DNA of 64,000 nt from Mucilaginibacter sp. 14171R-50 (GCF_010093045.1 NZ_CP048115.1:2728001-2792000), one strand, 5' to 3'; shown: positions 34,383 through 42,318, numbered from the stretch's first letter. The notes: generated by a model not told the origin, from the sequence alone. Made by a program: numbers and translations.

Positions 34383-36803
34383 TTATTTAAACCAACGGCT
34401 AAAATTCCACCACTTCTTTTTATCATTTTCGACATAATAGCCGGAGCTTTCATATCCGCTATAATCAGAGTAATAATAGTACTTACCATAGTTATCGCCA
34501 GTGAACCTGGTTGTGTAATATCTTGAATGTAAAAGGTCCTCAGCAAACGCGTTCAGTACTATTACGGTATTATCCAAATGGTATTCCTGCGCGATGCGTT
34601 GCGGAATTGTGGCCGCGTAATATTTAGATTTGCCTGACCGTATAACAAAAATGTTGATATCGCTGACACGTATCAGCGGGATAGCATCCGATACCAGACC
34701 TATAGGGGCGGTGTCTATCATGATCACATCGTATTTGTTTTTCAGATCGGTTATCAGTTCGCTCATCCGCTGGCTATGCAAAAGCTCCGACGGATTTGGG
34801 GGCACGGGGCCTGATATGATAATATCCAGGTTTTTTTGGCTGGTTTGCAGTATGATATCGCTTAACTGCGACTGGCGGGAAAGATAGGTGCTTAACCCGG
34901 TATCGTTTGGTACATTGAATGTTTTATGAAGCTTGGAGCGACGCAGATCAGCCCCAACAAGCACCACTTTTTTATCGATGAGGGACAGCGTGCTGGAAAG
35001 GTTTACAGCTACAAATGATTTTCCTTCGCCGGCTACCTCAGAAGTTATGCAAATTACCTTGCTCTCTTTTTCTGATGCCAGGAAATTCAGGTTGGTTCGT
35101 ACTGACCTTACCGATTCGGCAAACATGGTTTTAGGCTTGCTTAATGCCAGTATCTGCGCATTGTCTTCGTCTATCTTCTCCGGGAATTTCCTGATCACAC
35201 CCAAAATAGGTACCGATGTAAGGCTCTCTACGGTTTCTTTATCATAGATATAAGGGTTTAACAGCCTGATGAGTATTATTAAACCCAGCCCGGTAATTAT
35301 ACCCAAAATTATAGCCGAGCGGTGGATGCCGCGTTCGTCAGGCGACACGGGCGAAAAGTTTGTTTGGGCTTGTTCTATAATGGTTGCGCCCGGTAAAATA
35401 CCCGCGCGGCTTATTTGTGCCGAAAGCTTCCGCTCAGATAAAAAAGATAAAACCTTTTCGTTAACTTCATAAGGGCGGTTCAGGGCTATCAGGTCGCGTT
35501 CGGCAACCGGGAATACCGATATCTGCTTATTTACCGTTGCCAGCTGCGAATTTAAATAGTCTAAATTTGTTTTTACGCTTTTATAGGTAGCATTAATGCT
35601 GTTTAACGCGTTGTTTTTTATTTGCAGGATAGACCGGTTGATATCCTGTATGGGCTGCGAGTTGTAGTTATACGTTTTTAATAACTCGTAGCGCTGGTTA
35701 AGCAAGTTGTCCAGTTTATCTATTAAACCGTTTAATGCAGGGTCTACGCCGTTGCCTGCGTTAAAATTGAGGTTAACGTTATTCTTTTCTTTGTCAATTT
35801 GTTCCTTTAGCTGGTCAATAGCTATCAGTTGTAATTTTAACACCGCTTGTTGCGATTCTATCTCCTTGGCTTTACCTAAGGCGGCCTCGGCTGATGAGCT
35901 GACTTCCATCAGCTTGTTTTTTTGCTTAAACTCTAAAATAGACTTTTCGGAACCCTTCACTTTATCAGACAGGTATTGCAGCTGGTCGTCAATAAAGTTT
36001 ATCATTTGTGTAGCCGATTGTGTTTTGCGGTCGCGGTCGTATATCAAATACTCCTTCATAATCGCGTTCAGCACATCGGCGGCAAATTGCGGGTTGGCAT
36101 CTGTTTGCTGTAACAGCAAAACGTTAGAATATTTGGCAAGTTCGCTGGTACGCAAACCGCCCCGTACCCGGCCAATAAAATCTTCGGGGATGTTAAATTT
36201 AAACAGGTACACCGTGTTTTTACCAATGCCCGCAGCAGGTGGCCGGATGATAAAAGTAGTTGGCCCGACAGTTATAGGGCTGTTATATGAATAGTTTTTG
36301 GAAATTTCCTTTTCGCCTGCCTGGTACGATAAGTTAAAGCTGGTTTTATCGATAGCCCTGAAATTGACGAGCCCCCGGTAAAAGTTTAAGCTGTCAAACT
36401 GCAGGGTTTGTATCTCAAGCGGCTTTTGCGGATAAATTTCGCTTGTACGAACACGGCCCTGTATATAAAAGCTTATAGGGTAGTTAAGGTCTTTAATAGC
36501 CGCTAAAATAACCGTGGGGCTTTGTATAACAGATGTTTCGCTTTGTATTTTTGACGGCCCCCTGTCTGAGCTGCCTATCACATTCACCAGATCGGATATT
36601 TCTGATTTCTTTTCCTCGAGCTTCATGGTGCCCGATGTGGCATACGTTTTTGGCGTGTACCACAAATAAACATACGAACCGAGAATAAACAGAATAAGGG
36701 AACCTGCTATCCAGTACCAACGGCTTAGCAGTATCTTGCCTATCTTAAAATAGTCAATTTCCTGGTTTGGCAGTTTTTTTATGATCTTATTGCTTTCTTC
36801 CAT
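34383..36803 (-). CDS. Wzc-like polysaccharide co-polymerase with BY-kinase domain
   Basis: The 806-residue inner-membrane protein controls chain length and export. Two membrane segments (~30-52 and ~495-515) flank a periplasmic domain with long helices (~260-460). The C-terminal tyrosine kinase has Walker A SEVAGEGKS (~588-596), Walker A' VVLVGADLRR (~613-622) and Walker B DVIMIDTAP (~692-700). The tail (~762-790) carries eleven tyrosines, the autophosphorylation cluster. The first Asp of the usual DxD in Walker A' is Gly here (GAD), which may affect Mg binding. It is the first gene of the operon. Confidence 0.93.
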   Translation of the reverse strand: MEESNKIIKKLPNQEIDYFKIGKILLSRWYWIAGSLILFILGSYVYLWYTPKTYATSGTMKLEEKKSEISDLVNVIGSSDRGPSKIQSETSVIQSPTVILAAIKDLNYPISFYIQGRVRTSEIYPQKPLEIQTLQFDSLNFYRGLVNFRAIDKTSFNLSYQAGEKEISKNYSYNSPITVGPTTFIIRPPAAGIGKNTVYLFKFNIPEDFIGRVRGGLRTSELAKYSNVLLLQQTDANPQFAADVLNAIMKEYLIYDRDRKTQSATQMINFIDDQLQYLSDKVKGSEKSILEFKQKNKLMEVSSSAEAALGKAKEIESQQAVLKLQLIAIDQLKEQIDKEKNNVNLNFNAGNGVDPALNGLIDKLDNLLNQRYELLKTYNYNSQPIQDINRSILQIKNNALNSINATYKSVKTNLDYLNSQLATVNKQISVFPVAERDLIALNRPYEVNEKVLSFLSERKLSAQISRAGILPGATIIEQAQTNFSPVSPDERGIHRSAIILGIITGLGLIILIRLLNPYIYDKETVESLTSVPILGVIRKFPEKIDEDNAQILALSKPKTMFAESVRSVRTNLNFLASEKESKVICITSEVAGEGKSFVAVNLSSTLSLIDKKVVLVGADLRRSKLHKTFNVPNDTGLSTYLSRQSQLSDIILQTSQKNLDIIISGPVPPNPSELLHSQRMSELITDLKNKYDVIMIDTAPIGLVSDAIPLIRVSDINIFVIRSGKSKYYAATIPQRIAQEYHLDNTVIVLNAFAEDLLHSRYYTTRFTGDNYGKYYYYSDYSGYESSGYYVENDKKKWWNFSRWFK

Positions 36804-36931
36804 TAATAATATCGCGGCTTACTAATATACATTTATTGTGCCTTATTGCAATACAGGCCTGCCGCGTTAGCTATTGGTTTAAATTAGGTGCCAAATCATC
36901 AACTCATAAATTTCCTGTTGCTTCGGCAATT

Positions 36932-36959
36932 CAAAATTACATATTTAGGCTTAAACAAA
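36932..36959 (-). promoter_or_regulatory. Candidate promoter of the exopolysaccharide operon
   Basis: On the minus strand TTTG (36959-36956) is followed after 16 bp by TAATTTTG (36939-36932), matching the Bacteroidota promoter form TTTG...TAnnTTTG, with slightly short spacing. It would give a ~125-base untranslated leader before the Wzc-like start at 36803. Confidence 0.5.
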
Positions 36960-37229
36960 GGTGCAGCCAAATGGCGCTTAGCGTCAATAAGTTATGGTGC
37001 AGCCCGCGCCGCCAAAACCGGTAATGTTGGCTTTCTGCACCACACACCACATCCTGCCCAAAAATTGCCGGCCATTTACTAACGCCAAACTGATATGCCC
37101 GGGCTGGCCGCTTTATTATTTATAGGCTGATGCAATATTTCCCTGAAAAGGGGTGATAGTTGTACAGCGTTTGGGGTGGCGCAATATCAAATTACAAAGC
37201 ATATAATTTTATTTAATAAATCAAAGTAC

Positions 37230-37259
37230 TTTGAAATTTAAAGTAAATTGATAGTTTTG
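37230..37259 (+). promoter_or_regulatory. Candidate promoter for the PmtA-like methyltransferase operon
   Basis: TTTG (37230-37233), an 18-bp spacer and TAGTTTTG (37252-37259) fit the Bacteroidota consensus well. The start codon at 37327 lies ~60 bases beyond the expected transcription start. Confidence 0.65.
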
Positions 37260-37326
37260 CATAGTACAAAATCTTGATTGGTTCTATACCAACCTGGTTG
37301 CTAAACGGCATATCAAATTACGATTG

Positions 37327-37917
37327 ATGAATACACGATCTGCTTTTTTTTACAATAAGTTTTCGGTTTTATACCCCTTGGTTGATATGGTACTAAAGCC
37401 GCAAAAGCGGGTTTTATTTAACCTTATCAATACTTTGCCCGAAGGCGATCTGCTTGAGATAGGGGTGGGCAACGGTTCGCATTTTAAGCTTTACACAAAA
37501 CACCGGGTAACAGGTATCGACACATCCGCGGCGATGCTGAAGGCAGCCTTAAAAAATAGTCGCCCCAATATTAAGGTAATGGAGATGGATGGCGAAGCGC
37601 TGCTTTTTGCCGACAGGACCTTCGATTATGTGGTGCTTTCGCATGTGATAGCTGTTACGGGTAATGCCGACCGGTTGCTGGAAGAAGTATGGAGGGTGTT
37701 GAAGCCGGGCGGACAAGTGTATATTCTTAATCATTTTACGCCGGATAACTGGCTGCGGCATGCAGATCATTTGTTTAAAAAGTTATCACATAAGCTTCAT
37801 TTTAAATCGGTTTTTTCTATCGATGAGGTAATCGCTATCAAAAAATTTAAGCTTTTAAAAGAAATTGGTTTTGGCCCGGGGCTTTATTTTAAACTATTAG
37901 TTTACCAGAAAAAGTGA
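37327..37917 (+). CDS. Class I SAM methyltransferase, phospholipid N-methyltransferase (PmtA)-like
   Basis: The 196-residue protein has FYNKFSVLYPLVDMVLKPQK, motif I DLLEIGVGNGSHF, acidic-loop GIDTSAAML and a VLSHVIAVTGNADRLLEEVWRVLKPGG segment. This pattern resembles bacterial phosphatidylethanolamine N-methyltransferases of the PmtA type and ubiE-like enzymes. A lipid substrate fits with the DgkA-type kinase two genes downstream. A TTG one codon earlier (37324) is possible, but the ATG is preferred. The next gene overlaps by 4 bp. Confidence 0.75.
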   Translation: MNTRSAFFYNKFSVLYPLVDMVLKPQKRVLFNLINTLPEGDLLEIGVGNGSHFKLYTKHRVTGIDTSAAMLKAALKNSRPNIKVMEMDGEALLFADRTFDYVVLSHVIAVTGNADRLLEEVWRVLKPGGQVYILNHFTPDNWLRHADHLFKKLSHKLHFKSVFSIDEVIAIKKFKLLKEIGFGPGLYFKLLVYQKK

Positions 37918-38417
37918 GGAAAAAATATCTTTTTATTTGCCTGGCGTTGCTGATCAGCTTGTTTATTTATTTGTTTTACAGAACCGACCGGACGGCCGTA
38001 AACGAGATAGTTATTAAGCTCATTTCGTTTAAAACATACGCAGGTTTAAAAGCATATATTGTTACGATGTTTCCCCTTAATAACGTTGCGATATACTCGT
38101 TACCCGAGGGGCTGTGGGTATTTTGCATTACGCTTACTTCCAAACCTTATTATATAACGTTAATTAACCGCCGTGTATACCTGGTGTTTATGCCGCTTTT
38201 AATTTGTATTGTGCTGGAGGTATTTCAGCTTTTTCATATCACCAACGGCAGGTTCGACTTCATGGATATCGGGGTTTCCGTTATTTTTTGGATATTAGGC
38301 AATTACGTATCGAAAGACGGTGATGAAAAACAGGATATCATGACCCGGCCCAACTTAAAAATGATAATTTGTTGGGCCAGTTATGGCATTGTTTATTTAG
38401 CACATGTTTTTAAATAA
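37914..38417 (+). CDS. Small integral membrane protein, possibly VanZ-like
   Basis: The 167-residue protein has four or five hydrophobic segments: ~5-22, ~45-70, ~85-105, ~115-130 and ~145-162. It begins with GTG inside the upstream stop (GTGA overlap), so translation is probably coupled. The segment LEVFQLFHITNGRFDFMDIGVSVIFWILGN resembles the terminal motif of VanZ-like proteins (E..Q.F, R.D..D...N..G). The match is partial and no function can be assigned. Confidence 0.65.
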   Translation: MRKKYLFICLALLISLFIYLFYRTDRTAVNEIVIKLISFKTYAGLKAYIVTMFPLNNVAIYSLPEGLWVFCITLTSKPYYITLINRRVYLVFMPLLICIVLEVFQLFHITNGRFDFMDIGVSVIFWILGNYVSKDGDEKQDIMTRPNLKMIICWASYGIVYLAHVFK

Positions 38418-38434
38418 AAGGGATTGATATTGGC

Positions 38435-38794
38435 ATGAACAGGATTAAACGACATATAAAAAGCTACAGCTATTCGGTAAACGGGATATGGCTGGCATTC
38501 AGGTACGAACATAACATGCTTTTTCACCTGGCCGGTGCCATTGCTGTTGTAATAACAAATACTTTGCTGAACGTTACCAAAACCGACTGGCTGATAACCC
38601 TGATACTCATCGGCGTAGTGTGGATGGCGGAGCTTTTTAACACCGCTATTGAAAAGCTGGCAGACCGCGTTACCAAAGATCAAGACCCCTTAATTGGCCA
38701 GGTGAAAGATATCGCATCAGGCGCGGTATTGATAGTATGCTGCTTTGCAGCCGTTTGCGCGGCGATAATTTACTGGCCTTATTTGGTGGGATGA
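38435..38794 (+). CDS. dgkA: Diacylglycerol/undecaprenol kinase family protein (DgkA type)
   Basis: The 119-residue protein has three membrane helices and the family signature AELFNTAIEKLADRV at residues ~67-81, with the conserved Glu, Asn and Glu that bind Mg-ATP. A second conserved segment VKDIASGAVL follows. In non-enteric bacteria these enzymes usually phosphorylate undecaprenol, recycling the glycan carrier lipid; in others diacylglycerol is the substrate. It ends the three-gene plus-strand unit. Confidence 0.88.
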   Translation: MNRIKRHIKSYSYSVNGIWLAFRYEHNMLFHLAGAIAVVITNTLLNVTKTDWLITLILIGVVWMAELFNTAIEKLADRVTKDQDPLIGQVKDIASGAVLIVCCFAAVCAAIIYWPYLVG

Positions 38795-38841
38795 TTGCGG
38801 CGGACTCGTAAAAAGTAACCCTGATTTATGAGCCCCAGCAA

Positions 38842-38885
38842 ACCACTAAAACCCCTCAAAAATAGCTTTTTTTGGGGGCAGTGGT
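38842..38885. terminator. Hairpin between convergent dgkA and the AAA module
   Basis: accact (38842-38847) pairs with agtggt (38880-38885) and accccwith-type C-run at 38851-38856 faces the G-run at 38874-38878, with A and T runs inside. It can fold from either strand and sits exactly between two convergent units, so a bidirectional terminator is likely. Confidence 0.55.
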
Positions 38886-38887
38886 AC

Positions 38888-39742
38888 TCATTGTTTAACA
38901 GGCTTAAATTTAGAGCACTTTGACAACCATTTATCTGCTTTTTCATGATTGTATACAATGTTAATATCCCAAGTAGGTTCTTTAACTGTTAGATTTTGAA
39001 AAGAATTATCAGTAGTGATTATCAAGCCGTCAATAATAATTTTTCTCTCATGGATGTCCCTTTTGTTTGTTGTGTAGTGTAATTTGACTTTCCCGCCTAA
39101 CTTTTTTAGTTCTTCTTTGGCATCATCAAAAAAATAGCTTCCTGAAGTTTTTAAAGTGTAGTAATGGATGAGTTTGCCTTTAAGACTAATCATGTAGTTG
39201 ACGTCAATTTCTCTGTTGATTATTACCACTTTATTTATAACCCGCGGAAGGGAGAATACATCCTTAAAAAAGTTACTTATTTCGTTATCGTTCTTAAAGT
39301 CTTGATAGCTTGTTTGATAAGTACCTTTTGTTAACAACGAATCAATTATTTTATACTTAGTACTAGTTGATTTAATCGTGCTAAAACCATTTTCATCTGA
39401 TTGTAAATAAACTATGTTATCACCAATTGACACCGGAAAAACATAAGGACTGCTGCACTTTTGATATAATGAAGAAAACTCTTGTTCTATGGTCACATCG
39501 GATGAAGTATTCTCTTTTTTAAGCCTGCTTTTATCGCTAAGTTCAACTATTAAGGCTTCGAAAATTTGCCTATCGGGGATAACCTGTTCTAAATGTTTGA
39601 TGTAGCGGTCTGAAAACAAGACTTCAATAGTATCATTATATATGATGTCGTAAAACTTCTTAACCTTGGTCTTTACAAGAGATTCAGTTTGATTAATCCT
39701 TAAGCATTCTATCAAACAGGTGCTGTCGAACAGTACAATCAT
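38888..39742 (-). CDS. Uncharacterised partner of the AAA ATPase, with degenerate HKD/PLD-like motif
   Basis: The 284-residue protein is of no family I can name. The first residues MIVLFDSTCLIECLR resemble the opening strand of PIN-type nucleases, but later PIN acidic residues are not evident. Residues 231-250 read H-x-R-x4-D-x8-S-x2-N, close to the phospholipase-D/HKD active-site pattern H-x-K-x4-D-x6-G-S-x-N but off by one in spacing. The stop of the ATPase gene shares its last base with this ATG, so the two are co-translated. Base composition is clearly more AT-rich than the flanks. A nuclease or effector role is conjecture. Confidence 0.6.
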   Translation of the reverse strand: MIVLFDSTCLIECLRINQTESLVKTKVKKFYDIIYNDTIEVLFSDRYIKHLEQVIPDRQIFEALIVELSDKSRLKKENTSSDVTIEQEFSSLYQKCSSPYVFPVSIGDNIVYLQSDENGFSTIKSTSTKYKIIDSLLTKGTYQTSYQDFKNDNEISNFFKDVFSLPRVINKVVIINREIDVNYMISLKGKLIHYYTLKTSGSYFFDDAKEELKKLGGKVKLHYTTNKRDIHERKIIIDGLIITTDNSFQNLTVKEPTWDINIVYNHEKADKWLSKCSKFKPVKQ

Positions 39743-41127
39743 TAAATTAACTCCTTTACAAGGTTATACGATGTATCGTAAAAGCCGGAAGGAAGGTTCG
39801 GAGTTAATTTACCGTAATCGTTTATGCTATGTGAAGTAATTGCAAACTGTAATGAATCACGTTTAAAGTAATGAATTGTTACGTCTTCAGGATTTAATCC
39901 AAATGTCTTATTTTTTATCAATACCTGAAGCTTCCTTATAATGTGTTCACTGTGAGTCTCAATAAAATATGAATTTTTAGAACCAAGACCAATTAAAGTT
40001 TCTATGAATTTGGCTTGTAAATTTGGGTGTAAGTGCACTTCTGGCTGTTCAATTAGCAATGTTTCGCCATTTTCGGAATAGTTTTCAGAAAGGATTGCTT
40101 GAAATAATATGGGAAGCTGTAAGGAAACACCGTAGCCTACATCAGTGATATTAGACCAATAGTCTTTAGTTTTGACGTTCAGTGCCAATACTGGTATATT
40201 CTTTTCAGCTGCAATTTCAACTTCTTCTGCTATCCCAAATTCTTTGATAGTTTTGTTTAGCAGTGAAAGAGCGTTGTTGTAATTATTTTTGCTATGCGAT
40301 GAGTTGCTTAAGATGTTTATAAGCTTCTCTATATCAATTAACTTATAAGAATTTTTTTTGTCTTCTTTGAAGTAAAATCTTTTGGGGGAACTACCTATTG
40401 GATTAACAAATTCTATTTTTTCAAATTCTTTTTTAATATAATTTTGAGTTACTAATAAATATGCTAACTGAAAATAAATGGTTCGTCCGTCACTTTCTCC
40501 AAAGTTATCAATGCATTTTTTTTTGAGGTCTTGGTCGATTATCGTTAAAAAACCTTCTTTATAAGCTGTGCAATTTTCAATTAATACGGATTGCTTTTTA
40601 AAAGTAAATTTTAGGTCGGCATATACTTCTTTTGTAGATAACCCATCCGTCGCGGGTTTTATGATAAATTCGAGCTTGCCGATTTTCGTATTTTTTATAG
40701 TGGTTTTTATTGATGTATGTTCATCAAGTCGGGAGTCAAACTCAAATCTAATTTGATTTGAAAAATTCCTATACGTTTGTATAAGTTTTAGGTTAGAAAT
40801 TATTTGGTTAGATGCTCGACTTATCACGTCCAACCATTCTTTAATAAAAAAATCATTGTATTCTGCTTTGAAGTCAAACTCGATAGTGATTTTTTTAGAC
40901 TTTTTTTTATAATATATTACTTCTTGGAAGTTACCTAAATCCACATAGTCGCCAGACAACTTTAAGTTGCTCTCCGAAGGATTATCTAAAGTTTGCTTTA
41001 AGGCAAGTAGCAGTTTTAATAGTGAACTTTTTCCGCCACTGTTCTCACCAATTAAAATATTGATTCGTGAAAACTTAAACTCTTGATTTAAAAAACTCCT
41101 AAAATTGTTTACTTTTAAGTTGAACAT
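39742..41127 (-). CDS. AAA-family ATPase, ABC/OLD-like with DUF3696-type C-terminus
   Basis: The 461-residue protein is an SMC/ABC-type ATPase. Walker A is GENSGGKSS (27-35), the signature-like region is DVGYGVSLQLP, Walker B is TLLIEQPEVHLHP (~367-379), and the switch His lies in IETHSEHIIRKLQ. This layout is common in OLD-like and DUF3696 ATPases of phage-defence modules. No TOPRIM domain is fused. It is AT-rich and paired with a one-base overlap to the downstream gene. A 248-bp gap upstream holds the inverted repeat ataacaatatgttat (41181-41195), a possible operator. Confidence 0.87.
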   Translation of the reverse strand: MFNLKVNNFRSFLNQEFKFSRINILIGENSGGKSSLLKLLLALKQTLDNPSESNLKLSGDYVDLGNFQEVIYYKKKSKKITIEFDFKAEYNDFFIKEWLDVISRASNQIISNLKLIQTYRNFSNQIRFEFDSRLDEHTSIKTTIKNTKIGKLEFIIKPATDGLSTKEVYADLKFTFKKQSVLIENCTAYKEGFLTIIDQDLKKKCIDNFGESDGRTIYFQLAYLLVTQNYIKKEFEKIEFVNPIGSSPKRFYFKEDKKNSYKLIDIEKLINILSNSSHSKNNYNNALSLLNKTIKEFGIAEEVEIAAEKNIPVLALNVKTKDYWSNITDVGYGVSLQLPILFQAILSENYSENGETLLIEQPEVHLHPNLQAKFIETLIGLGSKNSYFIETHSEHIIRKLQVLIKNKTFGLNPEDVTIHYFKRDSLQFAITSHSINDYGKLTPNLPSGFYDTSYNLVKELI

Positions 41128-41180
41128 TTGTTACTATATGCTTAAAGTGGATATTTTCTCGGTGTAAATAGAATTTAAAT

Positions 41181-41195
41181 ATAACAATATGTTAT
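41181..41195. repeat. 15-bp palindrome upstream of the AAA ATPase gene
   Basis: ataac-aatat-gttat is a perfect inverted repeat 54 bp upstream of the ATPase start at 41127. It could be an operator. The remaining intergenic DNA (41128-41375) has no clear promoter box or gene. Confidence 0.4.
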
Positions 41196-41375
41196 CGCCT
41201 TACAAGGTGTATATAAGAACAGTCCTAAAATAAGGTTTAGCTATTTGTGACTGAAAATGTCACCTCCCGTAAATTTGAGGCTTTTAGAAACACCATATTC
41301 ACGTATCAAGATTGACATGCCACTAACTTTCGCATTCGCAGGATCTCCGCAGGCAACCCTAAGAGTTGAAACAAC

Positions 41376-42056
41376 TTACGCAATTACTTTATACTCTTTA
41401 TTGGTAATTATACTTTCTATCTGGTTCAGTTGGGCTGCGGTTAGGTGTTTTAAGTTTTCCTGGCTTAAAATGGTATTATTTATTTGCAAGTAGTTGTTCT
41501 GCTCGTTTATAACGGTGCCGGTGCGTTGCTTACTTGCCGCGCCTACCACTTCCAGGTAAAGCCTGGCGGCTTTCATATCGCCGTTGAGCGCGCTGTTAAA
41601 AACACTGGTGAGTACGTTGGGAGCCATAAATTTAAACTGCTCCATCTCTGCGGTAAAATCGGGGTGGCGCTGGTATTCCTTTAAATGTTTGGCAACGGTT
41701 TGCCGGCTCAGTCCGGTTTTCTCGGCTATCGCTTTTTTACCGGGAATGGTACCATACTGGCGCATTAGCGTAGTTATAGCGTTGTTAATGATGGTATGGT
41801 TATAGTCCCAGATGTCGCTCTTTGTTTCGGGCGTGATAACAGGGCCTATCTTCGCTAAAAAATTATCGCGTTCGGCATCCTTTAGTTTTGCTAAAATGTC
41901 TGTACAGGCTTGTGAAAGGTATTGGCGCTCGGGCCCGGTTAAACATTCAAAATCCCGGTTAGTGATGGTGTCTTGTTTTAACAGGTCTTCAATTTTTTGG
42001 GCGGCCCCGGTAAAGTTTGCCGCAGCCGGCGTTTTGGATTTAGGGGTAATATCCAT
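41376..42056 (-). CDS. Helix-turn-helix protein resembling phage terminase small subunits
   Basis: The 226-residue protein has a central YGTIPGKKAIAEKTGLSRQTVAKHLKEYQRHP helix-turn-helix (~90-122), then FKFMAPNVLTSVFNSALNGDMKAARLYLEVVG. This HTH plus 'cell-and-size' tail is typical of terminase small subunits of the phBC6A51 type. No other phage gene is nearby. The open frame reaches 42170, but I chose ATG 42056 because a promoter (TTG 42119-42117, N20, TATATTTG 42096-42089) lies inside the longer version. DNA binding is likely; the biological role is unknown. Confidence 0.72.
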   Translation of the reverse strand: MDITPKSKTPAAANFTGAAQKIEDLLKQDTITNRDFECLTGPERQYLSQACTDILAKLKDAERDNFLAKIGPVITPETKSDIWDYNHTIINNAITTLMRQYGTIPGKKAIAEKTGLSRQTVAKHLKEYQRHPDFTAEMEQFKFMAPNVLTSVFNSALNGDMKAARLYLEVVGAASKQRTGTVINEQNNYLQINNTILSQENLKHLTAAQLNQIESIITNKEYKVIA

Positions 42057-42088
42057 AGTGGTATTGAAAATTGATTTAGGTGTACTTA

Positions 42089-42119
42089 CAAATATACTAA
42101 TATTTTTAGTAAAATACAA
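42089..42119 (-). promoter_or_regulatory. Candidate promoter of the HTH protein gene
   Basis: TTG (42119-42117), a 20-bp spacer and TATATTTG (42096-42089) on the minus strand match the Bacteroidota consensus. The expected transcript starts ~25 bases before ATG 42056, which decides the start choice for that gene. Confidence 0.65.
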
Positions 42120-42274
42120 CAGCTGATCATGGCTAACACGGTTTTTATTTAAATTACTTATAATCAACACTTTAACTACATAAACAGCTAAATTGTGTTA
42201 ACCATGTTAACCATGATTTGGGTTGCGGTGAGCAGTTGGAGACCCCATTACGGAACCCGGCCGTAGTGCGGTAA

Positions 42275-42311
42275 AGCAAAAAACCCTGTCCGCTATTCGC
42301 GGGCAGGGTTT
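42275..42311 (-). terminator. Intrinsic terminator of the tmRNA gene
   Basis: A 13-bp stem (aaaccctgtccgc 42281-42293 with gcgggcagggttt 42299-42311, one G-U wobble, loop tattc) is followed on the minus strand by a run of T. It lies 8 bases beyond the tmRNA 3' end. Confidence 0.88.
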
Positions 42312-42318
42312 AATTTCG

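Larger units (their letters stand above)
36804..37326. other. 523-bp intergenic region between divergent transcription units
   Basis: No convincing coding sequence is seen. The stretch holds candidate promoters in both directions, a 9-bp direct repeat ggtgcagcc (36960-36968 and 36995-37003), and a 12-bp direct repeat atatcaaattac at 37184-37195 and 37310-37321. The right copy ends just before the start of the methyltransferase gene at 37327. A small RNA cannot be excluded. Confidence 0.6.

Noticed and set aside
35707-36294. 195-codon open frame on the plus strand opposite the Wzc-like gene
   Set aside because: It lies wholly antisense to a well-supported gene, and its serine/leucine-rich text has no recognisable domain.
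38888-41127. Assignment of the AAA pair to Septu, Gabija or PARIS
   Set aside because: The partner lacks an HNH motif, UvrD-type helicase motifs and a TOPRIM/DUF4435 domain, so none of these systems fits.
41128-41375. Gene remnant after the HTH protein (frame continues ~45 codons after the stop)
   Set aside because: The in-frame extension has no start, no recognisable domain and is expected by chance in one of three frames.
42181-42215. Direct repeat gttaaccatg next to the HTH gene as an operator
   Set aside because: Two tandem copies of a 9-10 base word with no further symmetry are weak evidence, and the gene's promoter lies downstream of them at 42089-42119.
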